NCBI GenBank assembly: GCA_005784505.1
Contig: VCAZ01000025.1
Location: 2,790,501 to 2,854,500 of the forward strand
Direction: 5' to 3'
Source of the DNA: Bagarius yarrelli
Taxonomy: Eukaryota > Chordata > Actinopteri > Siluriformes > Sisoridae
Length of the DNA: 64,000 nucleotides
The first letter of the stretch is position 1. Every line of letters starts with the position of its first letter. A program made the position numbers and the translations under genes. The notes beneath the pieces are model-generated. The model saw only the letters and a list, made by a program, of their open reading frames with translations. It searched no databases and was not told the origin of the DNA. This document shows positions 9,801-20,500 of this stretch, piece after piece.

Positions 9801-12771
9801 ACCCTTCATTACTCACCTCACTTTTGGAACATTTAAGGGAGGATTCTGCAAAAAAAATCAGAAATATAGAAATAGTAAAATATACACATCATCTGTAGGT
9901 TTATGTTTCTACAATTATGAAACATAGGACTGTGACTGGAGCTGGATTGGTTACCGATCTTGAGCGTCCGGCGAGCACCAGGCTTGTTGTTGTAGCAGAT
10001 CCGCTGCAGCTCACATCGTCCCGTCACCTTCCTGAAGATAAACTTCAAACCTCGCCACAAACACTTGCAGTACAGAAACAGGAGGAACTGCGTCAGCACC
10101 CTGCCATAACGAGAGAGAAAAAGAGAAAAAGAATTACACCTGGTTTTTATCAAGAGGCCCAGTAAGTGAATTCCTACCACACCACAAGGCAAAAGACATT
10201 ACAGTAAAGCCATGACATGAGGCATATTCAGTTATAGACGATATTAGCAAATTTGGCTTATAAAACAATATATTACAATTCAGTGGAGACAAATCGAACC
10301 ACTGCGATATCAAATACAACATGTGTGAGAAACTAATGGCACCTGGGCAACATCAGCTGTTTTGTAAGATTAAAAGACATAATCAAAGTTTATTTCAATT
10401 AAATTCAATTCAGGTTTATTTATTTAGCGCTTTTAACAATGGACATTGTCTCAAAGCAGCTTTACAGCTGGGGTGACCGTAGCAAGAAAAAAAACTCCCT
10501 TAGATGGTACGAAGAACAAACTTTGAGAGACTCTTGGGTGGCTCTTTTACCTCTTATAAGTTGGTTTATTATATCCTATTAGCTACCATCAACAAAATAC
10601 AACCTCCAACCTAATCAAACACACGTAAATCAACTAATCATGATCTTGTTAGATATACTTGAAACTTACAGGTAAGTGTGTTAAGACAAGTTGGAGCCAA
10701 ACTTTGCAGGACACCAGCCCTCCAGGACCGAGATTGCCCAGCGCCGCTTTACAGGACGATGAGCCTCCAGAAACTGTCTTTGACATTTGTGCCCTACTCT
10801 ATTAGTATATATACACACACCCCTGTGATTTAGCATGTATTTGTTGTGCTTCGTTAATTTTTTTCATTTTTCATTGAAAATCTGTGTCTAAAAACCGCAT
10901 ACCACTTGGTGTGTACTACTTTTAATCAAGTATGCACTTCCCAACTAGTAAAAAGCGTATGTTCTATATAGTATGGTTACAGGTTGTATAAATGATATTC
11001 AGATGTATTTGTGGGTAAACGGATGCTAAGAGGCCAAATGTGATAATAAATATCTATCACACAAGGGTATCAGAAAAGTCCAAACATTCGAGTAATCTCT
11101 TAGTGACATGCAAGGTACGGTTTTTAAACAAAAGCAGGATGTAGAACGTTTCGGTTTTACATCTCTTTTCTGGTGTTGAAGGATGAATTTAGAAGTCTAT
11201 CCGGGACGATGAGGTTCTGTAAGTGGGCCATAGACTGGAAAGCTAATTATGAAAATTTGCAGTAAAGCTCAGACTTCTTAAAAAACAGGCCACCGCACAT
11301 CAAGGAATTTGCACTGAGAAAGTTAATATAACTTATTCTATTATTTGCCATCTTTTATATGGAATTAGATTGTAATCTATCCCAATGTTAGCCGCTGTAT
11401 TTACTTTATTATCTGAGTAAAAGGTTACCCTCACTTGTCCTTGGGGTGGTGCCATCGAAAGGGGTTTTTAGGAAAGGTGAATATGGAGTTGAGAAAAAAA
11501 AGATTTATAAGAGCTGCTTAACATAGTTTAAAAAAAAAAAACTATTCTATCCACTCAAAACTATTCCATCTAAAATTCTATCATAATAAACATAAAAATG
11601 ATAACTATAACTGCTGAAGTAATAAACTTTCTAATATACATACAAATACGCTGATTATCCTGTTACAGTGGCACCTGTCAATAACCAGCTCAAAGTGATT
11701 CAGTTTATAAGTAATTGTGGCATGCAATGGTTAGTACATAACAAAACGTATAACCACTAAACCAGTAACAAGGTTATAGAAGCTGTGTGTGTGTGTGTGT
11801 GTGTGTGTTTTAGAGAGACACACAAAAATAACTGTTAAATTATATATAAGGAACTGATATAGTTAAAAGTGAAAAACTAAAGCACATAAACATATTATAG
11901 CGCTAAATATACTAAATCACAGTGCAGTGATTAAGGTGTTGGACAGCTCGGGGTTCGATTCCTCTCATGAGAAAGGCCCTTAAACCCCAATTGCTCAGTT
12001 GTATAAAATAAATAAATGTAAGTTGCTCTGGATAAGGACGTCTGTTTTAAATGGTGTAAATGTAATTCAAATAAAAAAAAAAAAACATGCAGGGTGGGAT
12101 TCGAACCCTGAATCTCAGCTATGCTGGACCACTGGACCATTACACCACTGTTATTACATCACTGTTCATAGTGTTTAAGTCTTTTAAAGCATAGTTTATA
12201 GACACTGTGGCATGAACACACCAGATATACTTTAAAGCAAACACCAGAGATGCTTAGATGAATAATGCACATGCTGCGATTATTAAACTAACATATAAAT
12301 ATTAAATCGCAATTGTTAAAGAATCACTTTCCTCTGTATGAATCTTTTTTAAGAGATTATCTACTCTTCCCTGTGGATGACCTCTGACCTACTTTCTGTA
12401 GGATCTGATCTTTTTATTATAAGATTTAATGTTCCCAATTTCTTGAAAACTTAAATCTGATTTTTTTTTTAAATCGGATATTCACAATTTGTTTATATAT
12501 ATATATATTATATATATATATATATTATATATATATATATATATATGTATATATAAATCAATTGTGTTAAATATCAAACTGTTCAAACTGTTATATAAAG
12601 CTATTTTAAAAACCACATAATATTCAGTTTTGTTTAATTTCAAATAATTTTGTCCGGTTTTAAGTTCTATAGTAATCAATAAGAAGTCAAATGGATTGTG
12701 GAATTCAGTATAACAAACAGCAGGTTGGAGGATGATGCTGATGGAGTCTCTTACCTTAGAAAATGCTTCAT
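706..12771 (-). CDS. elmod1: elmod1, ELMO domain-containing protein 1 (10 coding exons, 3' end off the window)
   Basis: Coding exons in transcript order: 12755-12771 (ATG at 12771), 9955-10100, 9817-9845, 8450-8547, 7497-7626, 5816-5949, 4518-4586, 2741-2764, 2374-2424 and 706-839. All have AG/GT borders and phases join without a shift, giving 277 residues plus one base; the mammalian protein is about 334 residues, so the C-terminal exon(s) lie left of base 1. The protein starts MKHFLR, has a basic, cysteine-rich N-terminus (TGRCELQRICYN), and carries the ELMOD signature WCEIGFQGSDPKTDFRG at residues 159-175, including the GAP arginine at position 174. Established for the family: ELMOD1-3 are GAPs for Arl2 and Arf GTPases, acting at Golgi/ER membranes and, for ELMOD1, in hair-cell stereocilia. 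The order of residues matches ELMOD1 rather than ELMOD2. Introns hold a minisatellite, LINE, MITEs and SINEs. Confidence 0.95.
905..2090. repeat. ~30-bp minisatellite, about 39 units
   Basis: Tandem array of a 30-bp unit TAATGACCAATCACTAATCA followed by (TCA)n and TTCC, inside the elmod1 intron between exons 2374-2424 and 706-839. The ATC/TCA part varies in length, and units become diverged after about 1930. Each unit contains a CCAAT core. Open frames over it are translations of the repeat. Confidence 0.95.
2741..2764 (-). CDS. elmod1: elmod1 24-bp microexon
   Basis: Twenty-four bases between AG and GTACTC encode NMSKEEA with split codons at both ends. Together with the 51-bp exon at 2374-2424 it supplies the KEE-S-FSKAEWEK insert found in the ELMOD1 form. 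Both are multiples of three in the same phase, so skipping either preserves the frame; they may be cassette exons. Confidence 0.85.
3080..3540 (-). mobile_element. LINE (L2-clade-like) reverse-transcriptase 3' fragment
   Basis: The minus strand encodes a short C-terminal stretch including LRKFNLPQELLRQFYSAIIE and RRLKRTV.TAERIIAAPLP (within 3100-3306). This is the typical end of fish L2/Rex-type ORF2 proteins. The plus-orientation sequence from 3340 to 3520 continues with 3' LINE text. It is 5'-truncated, frame-broken and dead, and sits in an elmod1 intron. Confidence 0.75.
3530..3735 (-). repeat. MITE-like dispersed repeat (GTCCACAAA family)
   Basis: The minus strand begins GGTTTGTGGACACCAGATC and ends near CTCAATAAAGACATAGTTTG. 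Related copies lie at 6145-6485 and 6800-7010 in the opposite orientation, sharing GTGCACAAAGC.CCTGAGCTC. It is non-coding. Confidence 0.6.
3750..3816. repeat. 67-bp foldback element
   Basis: Arms at 3750-3771 and 3795-3816 are inverted repeats of 22 bp with two mismatches (GGGTATCAAAA ... TTTTGATACCC). The loop contains GCTGCCATCTGTTGGCAT. A related half-element with TACTGCCATCTGTTGGCGTG lies at about 18565-18665. Confidence 0.7.
4060..4135 (-). repeat. SINE fragment (family A)
   Basis: GGTTAAGGACCTTGTTTAGG followed by GGCCCAGCAGTGG and GGGAATCAAACC is the reverse complement of the body of the tRNA-derived SINE seen complete at 35640-35855. Only the head-proximal half remains. Confidence 0.6.
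5517..5792. repeat. Compound GGAT minisatellite
   Basis: Runs of GGAT/ATGG tetranucleotide alternate four to five times with a unique spacer (CATATTCAAAGAAAGAAAAC) at intervals of about 60 bp. It lies in an elmod1 intron and abuts the 3' edge of exon 5816-5949. Confidence 0.9.
6145..6485 (+). repeat. MITE-like dispersed repeat copy
   Basis: Starts ACTATAGGACCAAACATTCG and includes GACAATGCCCCTGTGCACAA and CTGAGCTCCATAAAGAC. Same family as 3530-3735 and 6800-7010. Non-coding and ancient. Confidence 0.55.
6800..7010 (+). repeat. MITE-like dispersed repeat copy
   Basis: Begins GACTATATAGCCAAACATTT with GTGGACACCTCACCATCAGA, the 5' text of the family, and ends near GAGTTCCATAAAGACCTGG. It lies 320 bases from the related copy at 6145-6485, in the same orientation. 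Confidence 0.55.
8568..8745 (-). repeat. SINE family A, diverged
   Basis: Opens TTTACATTTATGGCATTCAG and AAGACACTTTAACCAGAGTG and runs to CCTAAATCACTGGGCTT. It is the reverse complement of a family A SINE, inserted directly beside elmod1 exon 8450-8547 (about 20 bases from the acceptor). Confidence 0.6.
8930..9205 (+). mobile_element. Terminal fragment of a Tc1-like transposon
   Basis: Two sub-terminal repeats, GGGGTGTACTCACTTTTGTT near 8985 and GGGGTGTACTCACTTCTGTG ending near 9195, flank text reading ACATTAATGGCTGTGTGTTG. This is the right end of a well-known teleost Tc1-like family; no transposase remains. Confidence 0.7.
9262..9415 (+). repeat. Dispersed repeat, copy 1 (TTTTGGGGCATTT family)
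   Basis: Reads TTTTGGGGCATTTGCCTTTA, a GGGAGGGGGG tract, then GGATCCCGGGTCGCCAGAGC. A second copy with the same order of blocks is at 36975-37120. The end resembles a tRNA-like B box (GGGTCG), so it may be SINE-derived. Confidence 0.5.
9817..9845 (-). CDS. elmod1: elmod1 29-bp microexon
   Basis: Twenty-nine bases between a TTTTTTTTGCAG acceptor and a GTGAGT donor encode ESSLKCSKSE, matching the position of ETSLRDSKSK in the mammalian protein. It is not a multiple of three, so skipping it would shift the frame and it must be constitutive. Confidence 0.85.
10403..10565 (+). repeat. Teleost dispersed repeat (TTTAGCGCTTTTAACAATGG)
   Basis: Includes TTCAATTCAGGTTTATTTAT, TTTAGCGCTTTTAACAATGG and CAAAGCAGCTTTACAGC, then AAAAAACTCCCTTAGATGGT. 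The opposite end of the same family is visible at 47990-48260, and a degraded copy at 51720-51900. It sits upstream of elmod1 exon 9955-10100. Confidence 0.6.
10880..11030. repeat. Dispersed repeat (GTATGCACTTCC family)
   Basis: TGTGTACTACTTTTAATCAA, GTATGCACTTCCCAACTAGT and TATGTTCTATATAGTATGGT. Related text occurs at about 31905-32045, 37215-37340, 44590-44715 and 22545-22620, suggesting a non-autonomous DNA transposon. Confidence 0.5.
11925..12065 (+). repeat. SINE family A
   Basis: Head GTGATTAAGGTGTTGGACAG, B-box-like GGGGTTCGATTCC, then AAATAAATGTAAGTTGCTCT and GGATAAGGACGTCTG to the tail. It is missing part of the middle. Confidence 0.7.
12083..12150 (-). pseudogene. tRNA-like sequence (tRNA pseudogene or SINE head)
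   Basis: On the minus strand a box A-like TGGTGTAATGGTCCAGTGG is followed by a box B GGGTTCGAATCCC at tRNA spacing and then a run of 13 T, a Pol III-type terminator. The T stem outside GGG/CCC and the acceptor stem do not pair, so it is not a functional tRNA. Confidence 0.5.
12497..12552. repeat. (TA)n microsatellite
   Basis: About 56 bases of TA dinucleotides with small interruptions in the first elmod1 coding intron. Confidence 0.9.
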
Positions 12772-13263
12772 GGCGACTGTTTAGTGTCCCAGATTCATCC
12801 GCTGTATCACCTGCGCAACAGATCCGACAGGGAGAAAAAACACACAAAATAACCACAGCAATCAGATGTAGAATGACATGCCAATGCCACGTTATTTATC
12901 TTAGAACTTGTTTGCCGTTATATCTCCGTTATCAGACATATCTCTAATATGCGTCTTTTCGACGCACCGATTAATCGAATCGCGCCGTTCCCACTTCCCA
13001 TCCAGCTCCGTTAATCGATTTATCTGACGTTAAAACGGTGTCTTTATATCATGTATATTTATTATAGCCTATACATTATTTGTGTAGGTTTGCTTATCGC
13101 TCAGCCCCATGAAAACACTCTATTCCGATTATTTTATGATATAAGACAACGCATAATTCTTGCGCATCCCCAAAAAAGCAGAAAACGGATATTAAAAAAG
13201 CACCAAGAGATAAAATAACGCATACCAGCTTTACACATCTCGTTAAAATATAAATAAGCGTAC

Positions 13264-13331
13264 CTGTAATTTGCCCCCTGTTACTATGCGATGAGATGAG
13301 ACGCCAGTGCAATTTGCAGTGCGCATGCGCA
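13264..13331 (-). promoter_or_regulatory. elmod1: elmod1 probable first non-coding exon and NRF1-type promoter site
   Basis: A good donor (TTACAG then GTACGC, boundary at 13264/13263) lies about 490 bases upstream of the ATG exon, whose own acceptor is probably TTGCGCAG near 12813. A perfect 12-bp palindrome TGCGCATGCGCA, the consensus NRF1 site, lies at 13320-13331, where a start site would be expected. NRF1 sites are common in TATA-less vertebrate promoters. The exact transcription start cannot be read from sequence. Confidence 0.5.
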
Positions 13332-13499
13332 AACCCATAGACTCGGCCCTAATCCCCTGTAAGCACTGATCCGCCATTATAAGCAGTCAGTAAATTATAA
13401 GAATATACACTTATGGTTATATTGCCTGTATGACTATACTGGTGACTCAAACCAGCCCTTTTAATACCACATTTTTAAGAATCAAGTGTTAACACATCC

Positions 13500-13890
13500 T
13501 TATGCAATTTACATAAATGCCAGCCAGCACTGTTGCCTTGCAGCAAGAAGGTTTCAGGTTCATATCCCCAGCAGGGGTCTTTCCGTGTAGAGTTTGCATG
13601 TTTTTCCCTGTGTTTGTGTGGGTTTACACCGTGGACTTGGGTCTCCTACAGTCCAAAAAACATGTATATTAGATTGATTGATGATTTAAAATTGCCTAAA
13701 GTAAGTATGAGTGTGTTTGGTTGTCTGTATGTGACCCTGTGATAGACTGGTGACCTGTCCAGGGTGACCCCTGCCATTCAACTAATGACAGCTGGGATAG
13801 ACTCCAGCGGATCCCCCTGACCCAATTAATAACAAGCAGGTATGGATGATGTATGGATGGACTGATGATGCTAAACCAGCCTCAACTGTT
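13500..13890 (+). repeat. Teleost SINE-like repeat (family C), nearly full length
   Basis: Contains GCACTGTTGCCTTGCAGCAA, GTAGAGTTTGCATG, AATTGCCTAAAGTAAGTATG, GGTGACCTGTCCAGGGTGAC and GGGATAGACTCCAGCGGATC, ending in GGATGG repeats. This is a very widespread fish interspersed repeat with a tRNA-like head. It fills most of the space between the elmod1 promoter and the slc35f2 3' end; opposite copy at 26640-26945, tail fragment at 52745-52880. Confidence 0.8.
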
Positions 13891-13984
13891 CATTATGTCC
13901 ATATAGTCAATGCTGTTTTATATATGATGTTTCATTTTTTTGTTAAAATTCGACCAGTATAAAAGATATCAAGAGATGATATAA

Positions 13985-14511
13985 ATACAAATTTATTTAT
14001 TTATTATTCGGCAAATCAATATAAAAAAAAAACATTCTCATACAGTCGGTACATCTGCTTTAAGCAGTAAAACTTTAAAAGTTAAACAAAAATATTCACT
14101 TTATGAGAATAACTTAAGCACCAATGGAATGCAACGCAACCTCATGATGTAATAACGTTTTAGATTTAAAACCCAAGTCTAAAATTATTTCGGATACAAA
14201 AGCGGTGGTAAACCTCAAACAGTTTAATATAATTGCAAATGAAAACACTGTTTGTTTTGTAAGAGGAATTTCAGTCCAGTCCAGGGACGTTATACGAACT
14301 CCTGTGTCTGACTGTAACATTTAAACTTCAGAATAAATAAAACAGCATCTAATCTGATCGGTGCGATCATCCGTATTCAGTAAAAATACCTTCATTAAAC
14401 AATGTTAAAGCTTCATCCAAATCATTAAAAAGTCTAATCATTCAGCTAAAAGTGAAAAGGCACTGAGTTTAACACTGGTTGCTCTACACTGTAGAAAGTC
14501 AGGATATACCG
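13985..14511 (-). other. slc35f2: slc35f2 probable 3'UTR
   Basis: Non-coding sequence follows the stop codon. On the minus strand, overlapping AATAAA signals (TTTATT repeats on the plus strand at about 13990-14010) would end the transcript there, roughly 500 bases after the stop. Confidence 0.5.
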
Positions 14512-17500
14512 TTATACCACATATTTCAGCGTACAGACTGTAGTACAGGATTCGGTGTGTAGACACTTCTCCAGCTGTTGTCCGTCTTGTTGCCCCTCTC
14601 CGACTTCTTGTACTACATCTGTCGTGGCTACACTATGGTACGCATTACTGGTGGCTTCGTGTGGATCTGGTGTATAAGTGGGGATGATGTTAAACAAGAC
14701 AAAGCCGACGGTGATCACCACAAAGGACACGATGTAAAGGGCGGAGAACTGTAGGGACCAAAAATAGCATTACGTGTGTACTGTAAATATACTGTATATC
14801 CGAGTATGTATTAGCTTGCGGTACATTATATTTACTGTAACAATGTGTATGAAGTAAAAACCTAAAATTATATCTTATTAATAAACAGTATCTCAAAATG
14901 AAGGTCAACACTAGACACCTGCTTTTATTTGCTGACTATTTAATAAAAGACTTTCTATGTAACTGCACTGTGTTTTGCAGAAGATCAAACCTCACCTTGT
15001 AGTGAAAGAGAACGATGCCGCAGAACAGACTGAAGAGATCAGCGGTGAGCAGCGACAGGTTGACCGCTGTAGCGCTGGTCATTTTCACCACCACGGGCAT
15101 AAAGCTGTACAGACTGTACATACACAGTACATAGGCGAGGAAAAGTAGCGCTGCGGAAAAACATTCGTCTGGTTATCATAGTTCTTGTATTAAAAAAAAA
15201 CAAACAAAAAAAACATTCTAATGGTGTTAACTTTCAAGTTTTGTTGTTTCTGTTCTGATCTACAGATTTTTTGATTACTCCTGTTCCACCCATTAAAATG
15301 AGGGCTTTGAAGGAGCGCGTCAGTGGTTCGACACTGTAAGAATAACATTTCCTACAGTTTCACTCTCACTCTCAGACCAGGCCTGTACTTGTAATTCACA
15401 AACAATATGAACAACAGACGATCTGCTGAGTGTTTGTTGAGTTCACTTCACTTTGATTAAGAACAGAAAGAGGGGAATATTTAAATAATTTTCAGCTTGG
15501 AAACAAGCCTTTACATGTTGTGTTGTTCACAGCAGAACCCAAGTTACTAAAGACTGATGTTTTTTATCATTGTCGCAATGAAAAATTAATTCAAAAAATA
15601 TTTTTTAAATGCACACGCAAGTTTTCAACAAATAATAATTATTAATAAATGCTGCTGAGTGAATATAACAATAACTCTATCTGAAAAATAATACTCACGG
15701 GTGACACCTACTGGTAAAATGATGTAACAAGAAACATCTTTTTTCACAACTACAGGATGTGTCGTTCGACACAGTACATTGAAATGAGAAAGCTCTACAC
15801 TGCATCTCATAGTGTTAAACAACTGGTGGCCAAATGAAACCCATCATATATGCAGTAATTATCCAATCGAAAGCCTTAAACTATTTGTTTAGTTAAATCC
15901 AGGCAGTGACTTTTTTTTTTGGAAGGACGGGCAGTGTTATAATGCAGGTTCAATAATGAAACCGATTTTAATAAAAACAACCTCTGTAGCTATTGATTGT
16001 CTGCATTGCTGTTTTTTGGTATCAAGCTGCATTTTTGCTACAACTTTAAGTAAGAATTGGACCAGAGGCTGGTGTAAAGGGGCAAAAACTACTGTTATAG
16101 AATAGATTTAATCCTTTTCTGCACCATATTAATTCTAACTATAAAAAGGGAAAAAGTGCAATGTAGCATTCCTTTAGGAATAAAATGCTTAGTGTTATAA
16201 TAAACTGCTAATACTATAACGTAAGGATTTATAAATAAATAAAAAGTCCTAAAGTATCCAAGGAAAACAAAATTACTTCAGGAAATTACTGATAGCAATA
16301 TTATCTTAGGTGCTTTATTCCTTCTTTATATTTACATTCACAGTATTTGGCAGACGCCTTTATTCAAAGCGACTTACATTTATCTCTTTTATACATCTGA
16401 ACAATTAGGGGTTAAGAGGGAATTGAACCCAGATCATTCAATTGGCAGCCCAATACCTTAACCACTGCGCCACCACTTCTCACTTATTTAAAAACCAATG
16501 TTTAGAAAGCAGATCCGATAGCGCCCATATGAACATGCTTACATGTTGCCCAGTTCCAGGTGATCTTACTGATGGCTCCAGCTTCAAGTGCAGCCCTAAA
16601 AACCAAGAGGACGCATAAGAATAACTCAATTCTGAATAACTGACTTCCCAAATGTAATCACAGTAATAAGGTATTGAAATTACTCATATAATAAAACTAT
16701 TTAAAAGTAAGCCCACTTTCAGAAATCCATTAGGAATATTCATTTGAACTAAAAATTCTTGCTGGTTATACAGCTGGTGTGACGCGCTTAATAAATCATA
16801 CTCATTGTAAAAAAATCCTTTTAAGCAGCTTACATTTGTATGCCACTGATCAGTGTCCCGAAAAGTCCCATCATGCCAAGGAACTCCACCCTGCTTAGGT
16901 TTTTCACCGTGTACTCCTGACACATGTTGGACACGGCATACAGAGCGGCACTGATCAGCACCAAGCTGTCACCCAGTAACACATCCGAGTCTGACAAAGA
17001 GAAAAGAAATACAGAGTTCAAACTTGCATTTTATCTAATGAGGTGGGTTACGCTTTAACCTATGAATAAAATTACTTTATTTCTGGATTGGATTTAGTTT
17101 TATTCTTAAATAATGGCCCTTTTTGCAGTTAGTGGAAGCAAAAGCTAGTTAATTGTCTTGGTATAATGCTATGCAAGCTCCTCATTAGGGCTGCAAAAAC
17201 CATTGCTTTAATCGCCGATCGTAAGTAGCGTTTCATTAGAACGCTTGACTAATCAGAAGTTTTTCTGGCTTGGGCAATTAGTTAAAATATTAAGTTATAC
17301 AAGTCCTAACTAATAAATAAAAGAAGGAAATAACTAACTTTTGTGAATGGTAAACAATTATATTACTAATATTTATTTATTTCTCTATTTATATAAATAG
17401 CTTATACTTATTTTAAATATATTTTATTTTAATTTATGCATCATTTATGTTATTTTTTGCATTAAATAATAATAATTACCATCACAGAGCTCCTTGTTCA

Positions 17501-20500
17501 TATTGCACTTTATTTTATCCCAAAGCAAAAGATAAAAAAAAATACTTGCTATAAAAATACTTGAGCATGTTATATTACAGCCTTTATAATTGAATTTGCA
17601 TGTAGTTTTGTTAAACGTGCTTACACTCTACTGGTGCAGGTTTTTTTTAAAACACACTAACATATTGTCATACTGTTAGTACATTTGTCTTCTTCTATTG
17701 AGCTCTGAAGTAATCCTGTGCTGCAGCGCCACACTGGTTAAAATCGCGCAATTGCAGGTCATACTTTAGGTTATATGAGATCGAATGACTACTTGACAAC
17801 AAAAATGTCAACATTTTTTATTGTCGATTATGTTGACTAATTGTTTTAGCCCTATTTATTATGTTATATTCATACAAGTATTTAAAAAGGTTTTAACAGA
17901 AACTAAAACCCTACATGATACAAGACAACCAGGGGAAACCCGATTTTAGTTCTGGAAAATTTCTAGTTGCCTGATGGATACGTTCTAAAACGGGGCTTTT
18001 ATTTGAAAAATCATTTATACTAGCATTTATTCGCCATGGCATAGTGCTCTGAAAGTTTCTCCGGTTTTTCATTTTAACCGGTTTGTTAATGATTCATAAT
18101 TAGTTTTCTAATCTGCTAGTTCTCTAATGGTAACATCAAATGTAACGCTTATTCGATTATCATGAACAAGTCATACAAGGAACACCTCCACCAACACCTG
18201 AGAAAGTAAATAAGCAGTGTATAATATTAGGAATGCCCACTTGAGCCCTGATCTCTTCCAGCAAGCAGGTCAGCTCCCACCATTGCTCCTACCCCAAGCA
18301 AACACACGGCCACTGCGATAAAGTGCACCGGTCTGTAACGGGTTTTTAAAAAGAACCACGAGAGCACCATCAGCACCGGGATCACAAAGCAGTCCAGCAA
18401 CTACAACACACAAAACAGCTGATGAGGTCTCACAATCGATTTATACAAATAATTAGCTTTGATCAATTTTTTTTTTTAATTCACCATATTAAATTATTAG
18501 GTGTCAAAAATATTTATTTTAATAAAGAAAATATGTACGAGATATACACATATATCCGTATATACGAGGGGACATCAAAAACATGCCAACTGATTGTAGC
18601 ACAAGGCTGCACACACTTTGTACTGCCATCTGTTGGCGTGTCTGGAAAAATAGGCAAACGATTCTAGAGAGAAAAAATGGCACTTGATATCTAAGAATAT
18701 TGTACCCATTATCATGACTCGACAAACGTTTGAACACAATACAATGAAAACAATGTCAGAAAATAATCTGCGTAACATGACACTGTACCTGAATGCTTGT
18801 AAGTGTAGTAAATTGGTAGGCCATCACAACGGTGTAGTTTGCCTCAACATCAGTGAGAGCCATTAGCAAATACCTCCACCACTTCTCTTTTAAAATCTTT
18901 AAAATATTCTCTTCACCTGCAGAGAAGGAAACCTGATTAAATCAGGTCCTCGAACAAACAGCAGAGAGTGCACTACAGTGTTTTTCACAGAACAAAGCAT
19001 ATGGTATTTTCGGCTGGTACCTTTCCTGAAGGACAGAGCGGTGGTGTAGGTCAGGAGCAGCAGCGCGTAGTTTAGGAAGCTCTGCAGCATCGGTGTTTCT
19101 ACACGAGCTTCTGCCAGATACTGACTGCTCACAGCTGTGCCACAGATCAGCATGGACAGGACCTGACCCAAAGCCACCGTCTTCAGGAGACGGCTGAGGA
19201 GCAAATACAGAGAGAGAATGATTACTTAAACATCCACAAACATGAAACAACACTTTATATCTAGTCTTTAAACATCAAACACACACACACACACACACAC
19301 ACACAAATACTCATTATAAATCACAGCTTGGAAACAAGCAAGTTTATTTAACTGCTCATGCGGCCTGTGACTCTTTTACATTCTCACTCTTTTGCATTAA
19401 AGGAAATGCAACAACAGAAGTGAGACGGGTGCAGTTTTCCTTTTTTTCCTGCAAATTAAAGAAAAGATTACACATAATGCATTACAATTACAAAGATAAT
19501 TAAATGTGTGTGTGTGTATGGGTTTTTAAAGGAAAATCATCCAACAGGATTTTGTGATGCCGCCACAGTATGAACACAACCAAGAGGTCAAATTCCTTAT
19601 AGTATTCTATAACGTCCTAGGGGCCAATCACATATTGCGTCTTTTTGTTATTTTAAATGTAGATCGCAGCAAACGCACGCAATTAGAGAGCGTCGCTCTT
19701 CGTAAAGAAATCCTGTAACAGTAAGCTTTTATCCACTGATGGAAACCCATTGCTGAAAGTTCCTCGTTGTAACGAAGAGCGCAGCTGATGGATGCTTAGC
19801 AACGACATGCTTAATGATGCTTAACACACGAGCGCTTGTGAAAGAATGACTAAATAGCGTTTAGTATAGTGTTTTACACACGTTTTTAGGCTATCGACAT
19901 GGAGATTGACATGGTCGTTTTTGCGACCATGTCAATCTGCCAAAACAAACATTTTTATCGATAATCTGTAACAACTACCAGAACTGCAAACTGGTACAGT
20001 ACTATTTAATAGTGGCAGTATAGCTGTATTTAAATGGCAAGCATTAGAGAAATCTAAGTTATAAGAATTACAATAACTATGTGTGTAAACCAGCTCCACT
20101 GTGGTCACATGATCATGTTTTTTTCCCTTGAGTCCCGGTTAAATCCCCATTATGAGAGATCTTTTGCAGCTTATTAACAGGTTTTATATCTGTGATCTAC
20201 TGTGCTTTCATCCGGTTTTAGCTAATTCTGGTCCTCAAATCTGACCATTGTTTAAATTATTAAAACTAAAAACATTCTACGCGCGTTTTTAATTCATTTT
20301 AAAGTTAAAGTAAATTTTAGGACATTTTGTATACAATATTATACCTCTGTTCAACATATTTTATATGTACAATTGTATTGAATGATATCGTTTATTAATT
20401 TCTGGTTCAAATTTTGTGCTTAATTTTCTTAAAGAAACGAAATCTAATCGAATTGTGACTGCAGGATTGTAAACAGATTTATCACCAGAGTTCACTATCA

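Noticed and set aside
12083..12150. Functional tRNA gene
   Set aside because: Box A and B are present, but the acceptor and T stems do not pair beyond three bases.
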